Shown: positions 1 to 12,372, counted from the stretch's first letter. The stretch: 64,000 nucleotides of DNA from Acanthopleura granulata (GCA_016165875.1 JABBOT010000014.1:7500901-7564900), one strand, 5' to 3'. Numbers and translations are program-made. Notes: a model not told the origin generated them from the letters alone.

Positions 1-112
1 GGTCGTGGGTTTCCGCCGATCTGTGCCCGGTCTCCTGGCAGCATAATGCAGGCTGTCGTCGTATAAGTGAAATGTTTCTGAGTACGGCGTACCATACAAA
101 TAAATAATTAAA
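1..112 (+). repeat. SINE family A, 3' half (cut by window edge)
   Basis: The 3' half of the commonest SINE here: the central body, the GTATAAGTGAAAT segment and an AAATAAATAA tail. Its 5' part lies outside the window. It sits about 100 bp beyond the donor of the patatin-like exon, so it is probably in that gene's first intron, antisense to the gene. Confidence 0.85.
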
Positions 113-212
113 AATAAGCAAAAAAGAAAACAACATCTAAAACATTTTAAAAAATATAAACATTATTCTGTATAAGCAATTTTTTTCTCACTTCCCCGAA
201 ACGGTACCATAC

Positions 213-539
213 CTTGAGTGCTCCACAGTACGCCAAACCCTTATTCCCTCCTCCTTCAAAAACCAAGTTTTCGAAAGGATATGTGTATTTGGTATGGTCC
301 ACTGCGATGGCCGCCTTGTCTTCTTCCGTCAACATGGTGCTCAGACGAGATCGCGCAGTTCGGATAACTTCCGGGAGGACGCGCATGGCAGTGCCGTCAA
401 TGTCGTCCAAGATGAAAATGTCATCCATGGATGATTCCGATTCGATCTCCGACTCTTGTAGGGAATCGTTGACAGCACCGTACTTGCTTTTCTTGATTAC
501 TTTGGTGCGCGGAGCACGCTTGCTGACTTTATTGCCCAT
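213..539 (-). CDS. Patatin-like phospholipase, first coding exon (partial)
   Basis: N-terminal 109 residues of a patatin-family lipid acyl hydrolase. Seen: the patatin oxyanion-hole signature FEGGGNKGLAYCGALK at residues 94-109, an acidic Ser/Asp/Glu-rich stretch at about 28-50, and a good donor (AAG|GTATGG on the minus strand, GT at 212-211) directly after GALK. The exon is 327 nt and ends in phase 0. The catalytic Ser (GxSxG) and Asp lie in later exons beyond the left edge, so activity cannot be judged. The start MGNKVSK fits the N-myristoylation pattern MGxxxS with Lys at position 7, which suggests membrane anchoring. That Met opens the only long reading frame leading to the motif. Family assignment is firm; the subfamily is unknown. 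Confidence 0.82.
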
Positions 540-1255
540 AGTGATACACAGGATTCCAGATCGCCTCTACGATTGTTATCCGTGCGCTGTTATACTTGCG
601 TCAAGGTACGCAGTCACGTACATATGGGATACGCATACACTATGTACCGGTTTTTACTTCCTCCACTTTGCCACCAATCCGTGATGTGGAAGTTTGTGAC
701 GTAACACTGCTCGCCCCAGTTGTCGTGAGTTGTCGTCTCATTGGCAATTCATCTCACACAAGCTGTGTATGTAGATTTATTCTCCCATTAACACACGGAT
801 ATCACGTCCTTTCCTTGTGCCGAGCCAGGACATAGCCTTTTAACCGCAAGTCTGTACTATAGCTGCTTCTGAAAAGACAGAATTAATCATCCGGGTATAT
901 AATTATCTACATCGATTTTCATTCAGGAATATTCTCCTTTTTTCACAAGAGGATATATCACAGTCATGAGAATAGGATTAAATTAAAACTTTTGATTTGT
1001 AGGTCAATCAGACATTGGGTGTATTCTTTTTCCTATTTGATGTTTACATTATCTGTATTATAACAGTATGTAGCAGATGTGTCTTTTAATGATAGTATAG
1101 AAGTGCCACTTACAAAGCAACACAAAGCTCGTCCAATAGGAAAGCCAGACAGCCGATCTTTCCAATGAAAAAGTAGAACTGAAAACTTTATCATAAACTA
1201 TCTGTACTTGTGTTTTTTTTTTCACATTAATTTCTGGACTTCTATGATGGGCTTT
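540..1255. other. Intergenic, upstream of the patatin-like gene
   Basis: No coding exon, RNA gene or clear repeat recognised. It should hold the 5' UTR and promoter of the minus-strand patatin-like gene, but I see no convincing TATA box or initiator. Confidence 0.5.
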
Positions 1256-1622
1256 ATCTATGTATGTATGTATGTGTCCTTGGGTTTTACGTCGTACTTA
1301 ACAACTTTTCAGTCATGTGACGACCAGGAGTCACAAGCACGCATGTATCGTCTGTGTCTTATTGTGGCGGGGCGAGTTCATGCCGCCAAATTGCTGGGAC
1401 ATCATGCCGAAGACACCAGACATGACACCCCACTCAGTCACATTATACTGACACCGGGCCGACCAGTCCTGTTTCCTTGCTCTAGCCTGTCAGCGATGAG
1501 CGCCAAACGAGGCAGCAACAAGTGCCATTTTTGAAGTCTTTGGTATGACTCGACCCAGGTTTAATTCCGGATCTCCCGACCTCGAGCCGGACGCTCTAAC
1601 CACCATGCCAACCGAGGTGGTG
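1256..1622 (-). repeat. SINE family B, near full length
   Basis: On the minus strand it starts with a tRNA-like head (GGTTAGAGCGTCCGGC, then a B-box-like segment near GGTCGGGAGATCC) and continues through a body that recurs at 25085-25230, 50047-50130 and 55140-55388. The 38-bp stretch at 1411-1448 starts with GACACC and is followed by another GACACC. The same stretch is the unit of the tandem array at 34.18-35.06 kb. Confidence 0.75.
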
Positions 1623-2549
1623 GGTTTTATGCAACATATCGATGATCTAGGATATCAGCGAATGTGAACAGACGTTTTTATTTTCATCATTTGAAGAAAC
1701 CAGCCTTATGCACGTCTACTCGTGTCCATAAACGAGCAACTCCACCAATAAAGACAATGTTTGGGATTAAGAAGTCTTGGTGACCTCACTGACACTAAAA
1801 GTGATCCATAAAACCCGCATTATCATTAAAAGGTTTGACTGTATTTTGTTTTGAAAGTAATGTGGAAATATAGGAAATGTCAGTTTTTGAATACCTGTAA
1901 AGATTACAGTGATCTTTTCAAGGCGATACGACTTGGGGGCGCGCCTTCTTTGTCTACGAGGGGTGTACGAATGTCGGATAAGCCGGATGGACATGACAAG
2001 TCTCAGGCAAGATCTCATGTTTATTACACCACACTGATATAATGGGAGCTGCATCCCAGTGCTAATACTGGCTGCAGCTTGTGGGAATTTCCCTTTAGTT
2101 CCCTTGTATTATGGCTGGATTTGGCTCAACCGAGTTCAAATCCTGGTGTTATCCACAGAGTAAACCGTCACAAAATTCACATCATGTACGCCGAAGTTGT
2201 AAAATAACCTGTGGCACATCGGACGCATATTTATTATCAGCTGAATTTACTGTATTAAGTACTTTTCAGCTTTTCTATAATTAAATGCTTGAAATATCTT
2301 CAGTTCGTCAAGGCTGAGCTGTTTGATTGTGTTCAGCTCTTCGCAACTAAACTGTATGAATGTCATCAGCTTTTCTCAGTTTACCTGTTGAATTGCAGAA
2401 AGATTTCACGAGACGAGACTCGCACATTGTTAATTGATAAGGCGGCCATCGGTATTGCTCACCACACATAGGTCACTTTTCTCGGAAGTAAAGTGATATC
2501 CATTACCAAACTGCTGTATAATGTGCCACGGATTTATTCCAGATCTCTG
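1623..2549. other. Intergenic, nothing recognised
   Basis: Only short chance ORFs. Around 1790-1835 there is weak similarity to the inner part of the TTAA MITE family seen at 13.5, 35.9 and 53.8 kb, too weak to call. Confidence 0.4.
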
Positions 2550-2900
2550 TCACACTGGTCACACCGTTGTCACGTTAGTCGTACTATTGTCATGCTATTC
2601 GCACTGACATCGCGTTGTTAGTAACGCTGGCTCGTTAGTCGCTCAGTTGCCATTGTTAGTCGTACTGTTTTCACGTTATTCGTACTGACGTCGCGATGTT
2701 AGTAGCTCTATCTCATTCGTTGCACGGTTGTCACTGTTGGCATGGTTTGAAACTCATCAGTCAGATCATTGTCACGTTAGAACTTTCAGTAATGTCAGTC
2801 AGATCGGTGTTACGTCTGTTTTCACGTTATATAGTTACATAGGCTATTATCACGTCGGTCACACCACTGTCATGTTTATCATACATATCTCTCGTTGGCT
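2550..2900. repeat. Degenerate tandem repeat, ~80-bp period
   Basis: Segments like GTCGTACTATTGTCATGCTA and GTCGTACTGTTTTCACGTTA recur about 80 bp apart with a shared ACTGACRTCGCG core; decayed copies follow to about 2900. No coding potential. Confidence 0.55.
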
Positions 2901-3339
2901 TCAGTGTTATATTAAGTGAGGAACGCGTTATGCAGCCCTATTTCTATCAGTCTCGTGGGATGACAGAGAAGACGGCCATGACCTGAAGCCTACGGTCCAT
3001 GTCTCCCTTGTTAATGCAGTAGCTCTCTCTGCCAGGTCACGCGTAAATATCTACCGTTATTAGCATTGGCAAGTCATTTAAAAATGACTAATGGCCTAGT
3101 TCACGGGTGGAGCCCACTATAATTGAAAAACATTTACACACTATACGTAGAATATACGTAGCGCCTGTTTTACACGGACTTCGCACAAGTTCACAGAGAC
3201 AAATGCTACGCGTAAATAGCACTGCATGCTCTATTCTGTTATAAAGATACCGTTTGCTCAACTCATGGAGGCCTTCACACAATACGTTAAGCATTGTTTA
3301 TATTGGGTTAGACTATATCCAGAAATGCGTGTATAGAGA

Positions 3340-3436
3340 TTAACATTGGGAAGGTTTGCAAGCAACCTGCGGGTGCAGGTTCCCTCGGGCTCAAATAAAT
3401 AAATAAATAAATAAATAAATAAATATATATATATAT
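3340..3436 (+). repeat. SINE family A fragment with long AAAT tail
   Basis: Short piece of the SINE body (GGAAGGTTTGCAAGCAACCT) fused to (AAAT)n and then (AT)n. The middle of the element is deleted. Confidence 0.65.
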
Positions 3437-3593
3437 ATCCATTACAACATTAGAGTATTTGGGAGGCATATTGTTCACATGATCTGTGACCCGTGAAATG
3501 TAATCCAAAACATCGAGCCCATAGTAAATTCGAGGTCAGTAAATCTTGACAAAAATCTGATAAGATCGGCAAAACAGCATTTCATATTTACCA

Positions 3594-3621
3594 CAACACC
3601 CCCCCTCCACCCCCCTACCCT
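3594..3621 (-). other. C-rich tract (minus-strand G-quadruplex candidate)
   Basis: Four C runs of 3-7 with short spacers; the minus strand could form a G-quadruplex. No nearby gene. Confidence 0.4.
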
Positions 3622-3739
3622 TCAGCAAGTTGGCTCAGTCATTCATTCACTCAAGTTGACAACCATCTTCTTGCGTATATGTTTACCCTGTGTAATTTGC
3701 GAGCATTAGAGAAAACTACTGTTTGTGGATATTTATATA

Positions 3740-4000
3740 CAATCTTTTACTGTAAAAGTTTTTGTAGACGGTACCGCACATTTACCGAGTGTATTTGGAC
3801 ACATTTACTTTTGTAGGCGGTTCCGCATAATTACCGTGTGTACTTGGACACATTTACTTTTGTACACGTACCGCACATTTACCGTGTGTATTTGGCCACA
3901 TTTACTTTTGCAGACGTACCGCATAATTACCGTGTGTACTTGGACACATTTACTTTTGTACACGTACCGCACATTTACCGTGTGTAGTTGGACCGAGTGT
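3740..4000. repeat. Tandem repeat, ~48-bp unit, 5-6 copies
   Basis: Repeated units contain ACACATTTACTTTTGTA followed by ACGTACCGCA and TTTACCGTGTGT. A period divisible by three keeps frames open on both strands, which produces spurious ORFs. Confidence 0.8.
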
Positions 4001-4159
4001 ATTTGTACAAAAAGAAGAATATCTTTTCGAGCATGTAAAATGTTATGATTCGGGTATGGGGTGTTTAGTCCAACTAAATTCGAAGAAAACCGGAAGCAAT
4101 AGCAAACTAAAATCCCATGACAACCATTTCCGGCCACTTGAAGAGTGCTCTGTCCGTTT

Positions 4160-4312
4160 ATAAGTGTGGTGATATCCGGCCTTACGTGGGAAGGGCTGCC
4201 AGCAACCTACGGATGATCGTGGGTTTCTCCCGGGCTCTGCCCGCTTTCCACCCACCATAATGCTTGCCGTCGTAGTATAAAACACCGATCGAATAAATAA
4301 GTAAATAAAGTT
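4160..4312 (+). repeat. SINE family A, tRNA head missing
   Basis: Body from the CGTGGGAAGG segment through CGTCGTAGTATAA, with an internal deletion before the AAATAAATAAG tail. Confidence 0.8.
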
Positions 4313-4607
4313 TGGTGAAATTCTATTTGTTTATTTTTGTACACACAGTATCACTGGTTAAGATTCAAAACTTGTCTCAAGGGCGGAAACGAAAAGAAAA
4401 CATTAATTTAACTCACATCTCTTCCGAATGACCGCGCTATTACAAAGCGTCTTCATTTAGTACAGTCGTTTTCTTTCAACTTGTCGCCTATCTTCTGCCA
4501 TGTGTAAATTCACTCTTACTGGCTGACTTTCCAGTATGCCACCGGTTTTGGAATAATTATGAAGCCTCCTGAGGCAATGAAGTCTTCGCTCCGAATACAA
4601 GACTATG

Positions 4608-4805
4608 GCGTTAAACATTATGAATTTCAAAAAAAAAAAAATTTTATAACAGCATTTTCGCTGCAATAATGTGGACGTCGAACATATCGTTGTGTAGAAA
4701 TTGTTATGTTACATGTCACTGACTTAAGGCAATTTCAGTGGTGACTATGCATGACTGATTTGATAGAGAGCTGAATGCAGACGACAAGTTAAAAGATTAT
4801 ATATT
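4608..4805 (+). repeat. Dispersed repeat D, uninterrupted copy
   Basis: Matches 41529-41885 in order: TTAAACATTATGAATTTC, an A run, GCATTTTCGCTGCAATAA, ACATGTCACTGACTTAAGG, then ATGACTGATTT and GACGACAAGTTAAA. This copy has the unoccupied form of the site where the other copy carries a SINE. Family unknown. Confidence 0.7.
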
Positions 4806-7800
4806 TATATATATACATAGCTAATTCGTAGCCCGGAACATATTTACGAGACAAAAGAAGAAAATTCATCATGAGAGCCATTTATAATAATAAATCAGTT
4901 TAGCTCAGTTTTAATAAATCATAGGTTTTGTGCAACACGAAAACATCGCGAGAGGATGAGGATGATTCGATGGATATATATATTTTTGTGTTTACCCAAA
5001 TTTGAGCTCGCTCTACCGCATCAATATGTCAAGGAAGTCCAAACAGCATACCCCCTACCCCACCCTCCTCCTCCGTCCCCACCCCGCTCCCATGACATAT
5101 GACCTATGTCTCCTTTGTCGCTCCGCATCACCCAATGGATATAGGATATAAATGCAGTCTGTATCTGACGGTATATGATAGTTAAGGTCAAACATATCAG
5201 TAGAGGCTAACGTGCAGAGTGCATAGTGTTGCGAATGTCGTTGTTAGGATAGTTTCGGGATGAGTGAGACGTGACACTACGATTTGTGACGTCATGTTAT
5301 GATCTGTCTGAGCTGAACTGTCTGATACATGTATTACACTGGGTCTGCACCTTGTGGTGAAACCTTGCACGTCATATCAAGCCTCGAGATCCGTGTCATC
5401 TGTCGTAGATGCTGAATTCGATATCCCACACATCTTATATAAATGATCCGAATGTTTGATTGGTCACCTAAACTTTCTTTGATTTAGCCTCGCTTGTTCA
5501 ATTAAATGGCACAGCTGTCCGCCGGATTACTTTTACCAGACTACTGTACTGTACCACGACTGCCATTTAAATCGCTTGATATTTTGAAGCTTGACATTTT
5601 AACCCGACTCAGCGAGATCCACGGAACAAATGAAAATTATGCTACTCCTTCAGTAAATTTGATTTAGTAGATCACTCACTGTACATCCTCTCTCTCTATA
5701 TATAACCTTGTGTGGTTAATAGAAAGCGCAGCATTTGGCACGTAAGCACTTCCAGTAGAAATAAACAGCCCCGCTTTATTTCGCATGAGATTTTTCCATG
5801 TATACACCTTGCGAGTAAAACTGAGAAAGTAGGCATGCGAATGCCGTGTGAAACAAATATTCTTTATTGATCCATTGTTACACATTCTCCTTTGTTTTAC
5901 ATGCTACACACTGTGATGAATACACAGCTTGTTACCAGGGGCAAACAAAGTCGGCAGGCAGTATTTTATAGTATGACATTTCGCAAGATATGACTGCCTT
6001 TTAATATACTCCGATGGGAAAAACAAAAAAGCGAACAGCATAACAGTTTGCAGTGAATTTAGCACGTAGAGGCACTCTGTCAGCACCCAGTTCTATATCC
6101 TGACTGGTGTAAAACGTTGTATGTACGCAAAAAGTTCTTCACTGGTACAACGACAGGCAGTCTTGTGGGTAGATGAATCCAAAGGGGAGTGAAAAACACC
6201 GATCTTTGGCTATATACATGTAGGCCTACTGACCATTAATTGTTAACATTTAAAGCACTTTAAGCGGCTGAGCCGTTGTATACTACAGTAGCTCTCTTTG
6301 TTATGTATTTGGGTCATGACATACGAAATCACTCCCAGGCGAAGTCACAAGAATTCGCCCAGCGGCATCGCGATAAACGACACTTCGGCAAGCGAAAATT
6401 TGGCACAACCAAATATTTTTCATCGCACTACGTTCCACTATATGTTTTGGCTAACCGGTTGTCTTCTTTCCTGTTAACATCTTCATCTAAAGCACGTGTT
6501 TTACCCCTCGCTCGTGCATGTTCTTACAAATACATGTATACTTAACACTACACTGGAATAATTTTAACTGCTCTAGCATGCTAAACAGATGGCTAAACCC
6601 ACCACTTGTCTTCACTTAAAGGATGCACAACATGACATCAACGGACACCCGAAACAATTTTACATCCAGCAAAATATAGATCCACGCAAAGATATCTGTA
6701 GTCCGGTTGTAAATCCCAAACAAGTCAGTGTGCGTGATACAGGCTCAAAAGGTCAAGTTCATCTGGCGGTGGCAGTGGTGCGAGGATGGCCTATAGTAAG
6801 CGCTGTGGGGAGTATGGATGCCGCAAGTGCGTGTTTACACGGACCCCTCAGTCTCATGCCTGCACCCTGACGCACCTTGTCCTGGGATGCCCCGGAATGC
6901 GTCTGCCCTTACAGATATCCTTACATCCCGGGGTGTGTATATAACCCAGAAATAGACCTTTAAGTTCGACAATGGCCGCGGCAATCCAATTAGGAGCTTC
7001 GTGAATTGGGGGTAGCCGATTAGCTGTGACAAACTCGTGTAAGCAAAACTGTTCAGGGTCCTTAGACCTGTGCATTAAGTTGATATAAACACACTGGCTT
7101 ATTTAATCATAAAATCGACTGCTAACTGATTAAATGGAGAACTGATTGAAGAATGTACGTACATATCGGTAAAAGATGAACGATACACTCAAACTGCTTG
7201 TTCCAGTGACATAGTGAGTGATTATGATGATTAACCCCATACAGTGATTTGTTTTACACATTTTACAAACCGCAAGCATTGAGACTTACTGTGACAAATT
7301 CGTTATGACGCCAGGTCGTAAAGTATGGAAGCCGATAGTGGACATATCGCAAACAAACAGGTTGCAGCCAGGCAAAGGGGTAGCCAAAGGTCCTCTATCG
7401 GCTTCCATCTACCAAAGCGAACAATAACACAATCTCTTTGCGTTATATACATCGCGTGACAAATCCAACCGTGCGTTTGATTAAAGAAAATTTGTACTTA
7501 GCGTCTGGAGTTCTTGCTCTCCTTTTGTTACAGATGTTGGCTTAATCAATAATGCTGGCAACAGTTTAATCGAAATCACACACTTTCACTTAATCACAAA
7601 ATTTGTCCGTCAATTCAGGAAGAATATGATGTGTGTGGCGGGCCAATCTCCACATACAAAATGCTAGAACCTAATGCTAATTTATTCCCCTGTGGATTCA
7701 ATTCTTTCTCAAGACCGCAAAGACTCCATACCTACCCTGTAATTCCCGGCGACCGCCAAGCCTCCGTGCCAGTCTTATACGTCCCGTCTGCTGGTATATC

Positions 7801-8275
7801 GATGAATGTTTCCGTGGTCTGCTAGCTGTTGCCTGGTTTAACCCCCTAGAGCCAGTGTTGTCTTTGTTTCTCAGAAACCTAACTTCCCGCAGAGGCTCAG
7901 CTGTGATGTCTGAGCGATCGAGTTGTGTATCACCCAGTTAGGCAACCTGACCCAGTATTCCACAAGATGATATAAAGTTTGGGACAAGGCCAAGTTTCTC
8001 TGTCCTACCTCACATTCCGCTATAATGAATACTTGCTGTGTGAACGGCCTTTAACTGCATGTATAATTTGGTAGTTTAGGTAGTCATAACATAATGGCCG
8101 TGTTTGTCCTCATTTTAAACCAGACAGTCCACCATTCAGCGATAACATTTTGGGGTCATCCCATGACCCGGGAACCAGTGATTCACCCAGAACTAGACCG
8201 GGACGTCATTTCTGGTTATATCTACTAATATACGTATGTAGGTCTATATTACACCTCATACCACATCACATATGC
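4806..8275. other. Intergenic, mostly unique
   Basis: No gene recognised. Holds a C-rich tract at about 5050-5096 and a 14-bp perfect inverted repeat at 7325-7338 and 7395-7408. The short ORFs here lack codon bias or domain signatures. Confidence 0.45.
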
Positions 8276-8390
8276 ATATGACTGGTCGTGGGTTTCCTTG
8301 GCCTGTGCTCGGTTTCTCACCACCATATAATATTGACCACCGTCAATAAATGAAATATGTGGTGTAAAAAAACAACCAAATAAGCAAATG
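8276..8390 (+). repeat. SINE family A, degenerate 3' half
   Basis: Recognisable GGTCGTGGGTTTCC and CACCACCATA body pieces and a diverged GTGAAATAT region before an A-rich tail. Confidence 0.6.
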
Positions 8391-8489
8391 CCTTATCACA
8401 CAAGGCTACTTAAATATCTAATCACTCCAGTTCTGTCCCTTTTATCCTTGAGAGCTTTTTCGGGAATATGTGAATGCCATTTTACTTAC

Positions 8490-8587
8490 CTGTCTGTCGA
8501 AATGCTCTTGTAACAGTCTCGTGCAGTGCGCTTGGAGAGGATCGCAGTCACTGTCAGGACATGCCTTACAGTTACAGACATCCACTT
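8490..8587 (-). CDS. Possible isolated Cys-rich exon
   Basis: On the minus strand an open stretch reads VDVCNCKACPDSDCDPLQAH and continues CTRLLQEHFDRQ, ending exactly at a strong donor CAG|GTAAGT (GT at 8489-8488). An in-frame TAA lies just before Val, so an acceptor would have to be at the weak ATTAAG|TG. No partner exons found on either side. Spaced cysteines and a perfect donor make it worth listing; it could be chance or a pseudogene. Confidence 0.3.
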
Positions 8588-8779
8588 AATACGACCTAGA
8601 AAACCTGCGACCCGCGATGTCCGCATGCACCAACACCCACCGTCCCCCGAGCCCAGGGTTCCGTGTTTAATACCGATACCTACAAAAATAGGCGTGCAGA
8701 CACTGATTGCCTCCCTTTGCGTTTCAGACAAGGACAGGAATCAACTGTCCATGGATAACTATAAAGTGTAGGTGTTATC

Positions 8780-8926
8780 AGGTTGTTTCCAGGAATTAAC
8801 GGTGACAGCTGTGTACAGATCCGCTTAAGATGTTCCCAGAAATTAACGGTGACAGATATATACAGATCTGCTTATGTTGTTCACAGGAATTAAAAGGTTA
8901 CAGCGATCAATACAGATCCATTTATT
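8780..8926 (+). repeat. Tandem triplicate, ~48-bp unit
   Basis: Three units share GAATTAACGGTGACAG followed by a TACAGATC-type segment; the third unit is diverged. Confidence 0.7.
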
Positions 8927-8934
8927 GTATTTAG

Positions 8935-9176
8935 TTGTACCATGCAATGACCGAAGTCTCCCACCAATGCGGTCGCGTGTGAGTTCAAGCCCAGCTCATG
9001 CTGGCTTCCTCTCCGGCCGTACGTGGGAAGGTCTGCCAGCAACCTGTGGATGGTCGTGGGTTCTCCCCGGGCTCTGCGAGGTTTCCTCCCACCATAATGC
9101 TGGCCGCAGTCGTATAAGTGAAATATTCTTGAGTAAGGCGTAAAACACCAATCAAATAAATAAATAAATAAAATAG
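8935..9176 (+). repeat. SINE family A, near full length
   Basis: Has the end of the tRNA-like head (GTGAGTTCAAGCCCAGC, a B-box-like segment), the full body, GTATAAGTGAAATATTCTTG and an (AAAT)n tail. Confidence 0.9.
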
Positions 9177-9369
9177 TTGTACCATAAATGTCTGTATAGA
9201 TTTTTTCACTGCTGACGGGTTGTCATCTGAAATTTGCCTGCTTTGATCTTTTGATTCTACAGGTTACACGTGCGACTGCTGTGATCAGTGAGGTAGGAAT
9301 TTTCAAATGAGGCAAATATATATATATAGAGAGAGAGGGAGGCGCAGGCTATTTTGTCGATAGTCCCAT

Positions 9370-9424
9370 TATTATACCGACGTCGTTTAAGTGAAATATT
9401 CTTGAATACGGCGTAAAATATCAA

Positions 9425-9458
<34 letters not shown>

Positions 9459-9477
9459 AAATAAATAAATAAATATT
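9370..9477 (+). repeat. SINE family A tail fragment plus (TAAA)n
   Basis: Only the last ~60 bp of the SINE (AAGTGAAATATTCTTGAATA) remain, followed by a long TAAA microsatellite. A short (TA)n(GA)n tract lies just upstream. Confidence 0.75.
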
Positions 9478-10061
9478 GTGTGGATAGGTTCACAGTTGTA
9501 GAACTTGACTGTACACCCACAGGGGCTCCTGTATAGCTCAATGAATACATATATGTAGTCTGACAAGCGTGGTTAATACAGTCCTGTGCATGGGCGGCTC
9601 TTCGGCTGACCCTTCGCACCAGACACACATTAAAAAGAACTATTTTTAACAAAAGCGTGATTAGAAAATGTATTATTTACAACTGAATAGGCCCATCCCT
9701 CCGCAAATAATGGGAGGTGCGAAATAAACGGCCAAGGGACCGTATTCTGTCTGAACATGACCTCTAGGGAAGTTTTGCCAGAAATCTTCGCGCCAGATAA
9801 GACATTCGTGTAGAGCTAGTAAACAATGGAGGTGCCTTCAAACTCTCAATATTCGACGCTCTCAAAACCGAAAGAATGAAGATAATGGAACCCAATATCA
9901 TACAAGCAGATTCGGAACTGAAGATCACGTGTGGACCTCCATCGACAGAGTGTAGAGCTCGCATGCAGGCTTATAACAGTCCAGTCACTATCACTTATCC
10001 ACTCATGTCACGCATTTTGTGTAGTTTATCGCTTCCTGTTATGTTTTAGTGGACAGTCATT
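9478..10061. other. Intergenic, nothing recognised
   Basis: No gene, RNA or repeat recognised. Confidence 0.4.
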
Positions 10062-10332
10062 GATTTATTTATTTATTTGATTGGTGTTTTACGCCGCACT
10101 CAAGAATGTTTCACTAATAGGACGGCGGCCAGCATTATGATAGGAGGAAACCGGGCAGAGTCCGGGGGAAACCCACAACCATCCACAGGATGCTGGCAGA
10201 TCTTCCCACGTACGGCAGGAGAGGAAGCCAGCAGGAGCTGGACCTTATCACAGCGATTGCATTGGTGGGAGGCTTCCGGTCACTGCGCTGCGCTAGCGCG
10301 CCAACCAACTGAGTCCAGTCAGCCATTGTAGC
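10062..10332 (-). repeat. SINE family A, full length
   Basis: Complete copy in reverse: TTTATTTATTTGATTGGTG tail, body, and head ending near 10330 with the complement of GGTTGGCGCGCTAGCGCAGC. Confidence 0.92.
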
Positions 10333-11787
10333 GGAGACCATATCTAATATCGTGTGTTATTACAGAGTAATACAGCTCATGAATATTTAATAATGAATTG
10401 AAGGTTGCGTGGCTCAAACTATCGCATTCACGCTGTCGGAAACCTTAAATTCGCTTGCTTGAAATGCTTCGCTTCGTCCTATGATGACAATTGTAAATGT
10501 TTTTACATTATATCCCCAGTTTAATGCTTTTACATAACATCGATTAGTCAACATACAATATATCTTCTTGTTTTCATATCATTGGATACATGTATTAAAT
10601 GTGATGACAACACAGGATTTGAGCCATTATATTCCAACGACGTGCATAGTGTATTGCATTTAACGTAACTAATTTTTGTTTGTCTCATTCTGCTTAAACC
10701 ATGATGCAAGGTGGGGGTGTAAGTTGTTGCTGAAACACTAAATGAACAGTTAAAATAAAACCCTAGCTGAGGAAAACTGACAAGTGGCCGGATTTCAGGA
10801 ACCATTTGCCACACTGTAGACGCTGTTCTGTTTTAACTCTCTTTCCTGTACTCTGTTTATATTATAGAAAATTGTTTATTGATATAGGCGACCAGGGCTT
10901 CCTCTCATGGCAGTTGTATGACACACATGGTCAAGAGTGGCGCTGATGGAACGATAAAGCGATACGACAGAATAAATGGGCGGAAGAAGGGCGGCGGAGG
11001 GAGGGGAAACGATGCAACTGTGGGAAGACGAAGGGAAGCAGTGGAGCAGTGGAACGGTAGAACGAGGCGAGGGAGCACTGGAATGATAAGAGTGAAGCAA
11101 TGGAGCAGTAGGTCGATAGAGCGAGGCGAAGCCTTTCACCGATGGCGAAGAAAGCAAATGTGGACGATGGCATGCTCAGGGGTAGCACAATTTTTGAAGC
11201 ACAAAATATATGAAACCATAATAAAAACACGACAGCAAAGAGCGAAACCAAAGCCGGGACAAGTGTTTGACAGTTGGCAATTGGTCACCTGTAACCTGTG
11301 AAACCCGACCTCTGGTCATTTTACATCAGATTAATAGGGTTTCATTCTGCCTGATCATGTAAATGATTAAATAGTAGAGACTCATATACGCCCCCTCTCA
11401 CCGTGGTTTTATCAGCTTAAGGTTAAAAGTACATTGATGCTAATTAAATCTAATCCATTTTATACTCCTCCAAAATGCGTAGACCGCCACGTGAGCGTTG
11501 TGAACACTTCGCCACGCCTAACCTGAACGTTTTTCTACATCGTGTGAAGAATTCAAATTGGCATCACCGCAATTTGTTTCAAACTACTTGTAACCTAGTG
11601 ACCCGCAGAGTAAACATGAAAAACTTTTCTGCTGTTAAGAAAGACAGACTTAATACAAAAGAGGAAAGAAATTTGCAGGGTAGACCTATATCACTAACTA
11701 AAGTTCTCTTTTCTACTTGCAAGGTGTATCATTACCCAAAGTACTCTTTTCAGTTTTACGTCTTCAATACCACGATTTCGCATTAAA
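10333..11787. other. Intergenic with a purine-rich block
   Basis: About 10930-11160 is strongly G/A-rich with irregular GGAGCAGTGGAA-like repeats, giving overlapping ORFs on both strands that I attribute to composition. Otherwise nothing recognised. Confidence 0.45.
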
Positions 11788-11960
11788 TTTATCTTTTTTT
11801 ATTTGGTTGGGGTTTTATGTCGTACTTAAGAATATCTGACGTACACGACGGCCCGGGAGAAATCCACGACCACCTGTAGGTTACTGGCAGACCTTCCCAC
11901 GTGCGACCGGAAAGGTGCTTGAAACAAGGGGGACTACTCTGCTCTGAATCCTCCCCGGCT
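11788..11960 (-). repeat. SINE family A, diverged, head missing
   Basis: Reverse-oriented tail (TTTTATTTGGTTGGGGTTTT) and body (GGTTACTGGCAGACCTTCCC) with several substitutions and a small deletion. Confidence 0.8.
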
Positions 11961-12372
11961 GAAGTTATTTGGACCTACACTCTGTAGTCTGCAGTTTGTC
12001 TCTGCTTTTTCGATTTGTGGGTAAGCGGGTAACGTAGTGGGCTATCCGTGTACTATAAGAGAACAGTGGCCATTCTTGCGTGGATTCGAATCGCAATTGC
12101 GCGGGAAAATGTATCTCAATTAAAGATTTATTTCACCTGAGTAGCTGCTAAAATAGTTTTATGTTTAGCGTAGATATAGCCCTTGCAAATGAACAAAGGC
12201 AAAGTTTATAATTGGCTCTGATCTTCTGAATAGAGGGTAAAACCAAAGTAAAGACGACATTGTAATGGTTGGCAAATGGTCACATGTAACCGATGTCAAA
12301 GGCAACAAAGCCTTCTTCAGCTCCACTACGTATAAGGGTTAACATTCATGGGATGTTTCATTATTTATTGGG

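Noticed and set aside
1772..1788. 17-mer TTGGTGACCTCACTGAC also at about 43290
   Set aside because: Flanks do not align; too short to define a repeat.
1790..1935. Fragment of the TTAA MITE family
   Set aside because: Only scattered matches (GATCCATAAAACCC, TTTGACTGTATTT); no arms or ends.
10918..11301. 127-codon Arg/Gly-rich ORF and antisense partners
   Set aside because: Purine-rich low-complexity DNA; no domain, no splice context.
12000..12130. Possible tRNA gene (GGATTCGAATCGC B-box-like)
   Set aside because: No cloverleaf or matching acceptor stem; at most a decayed SINE head.
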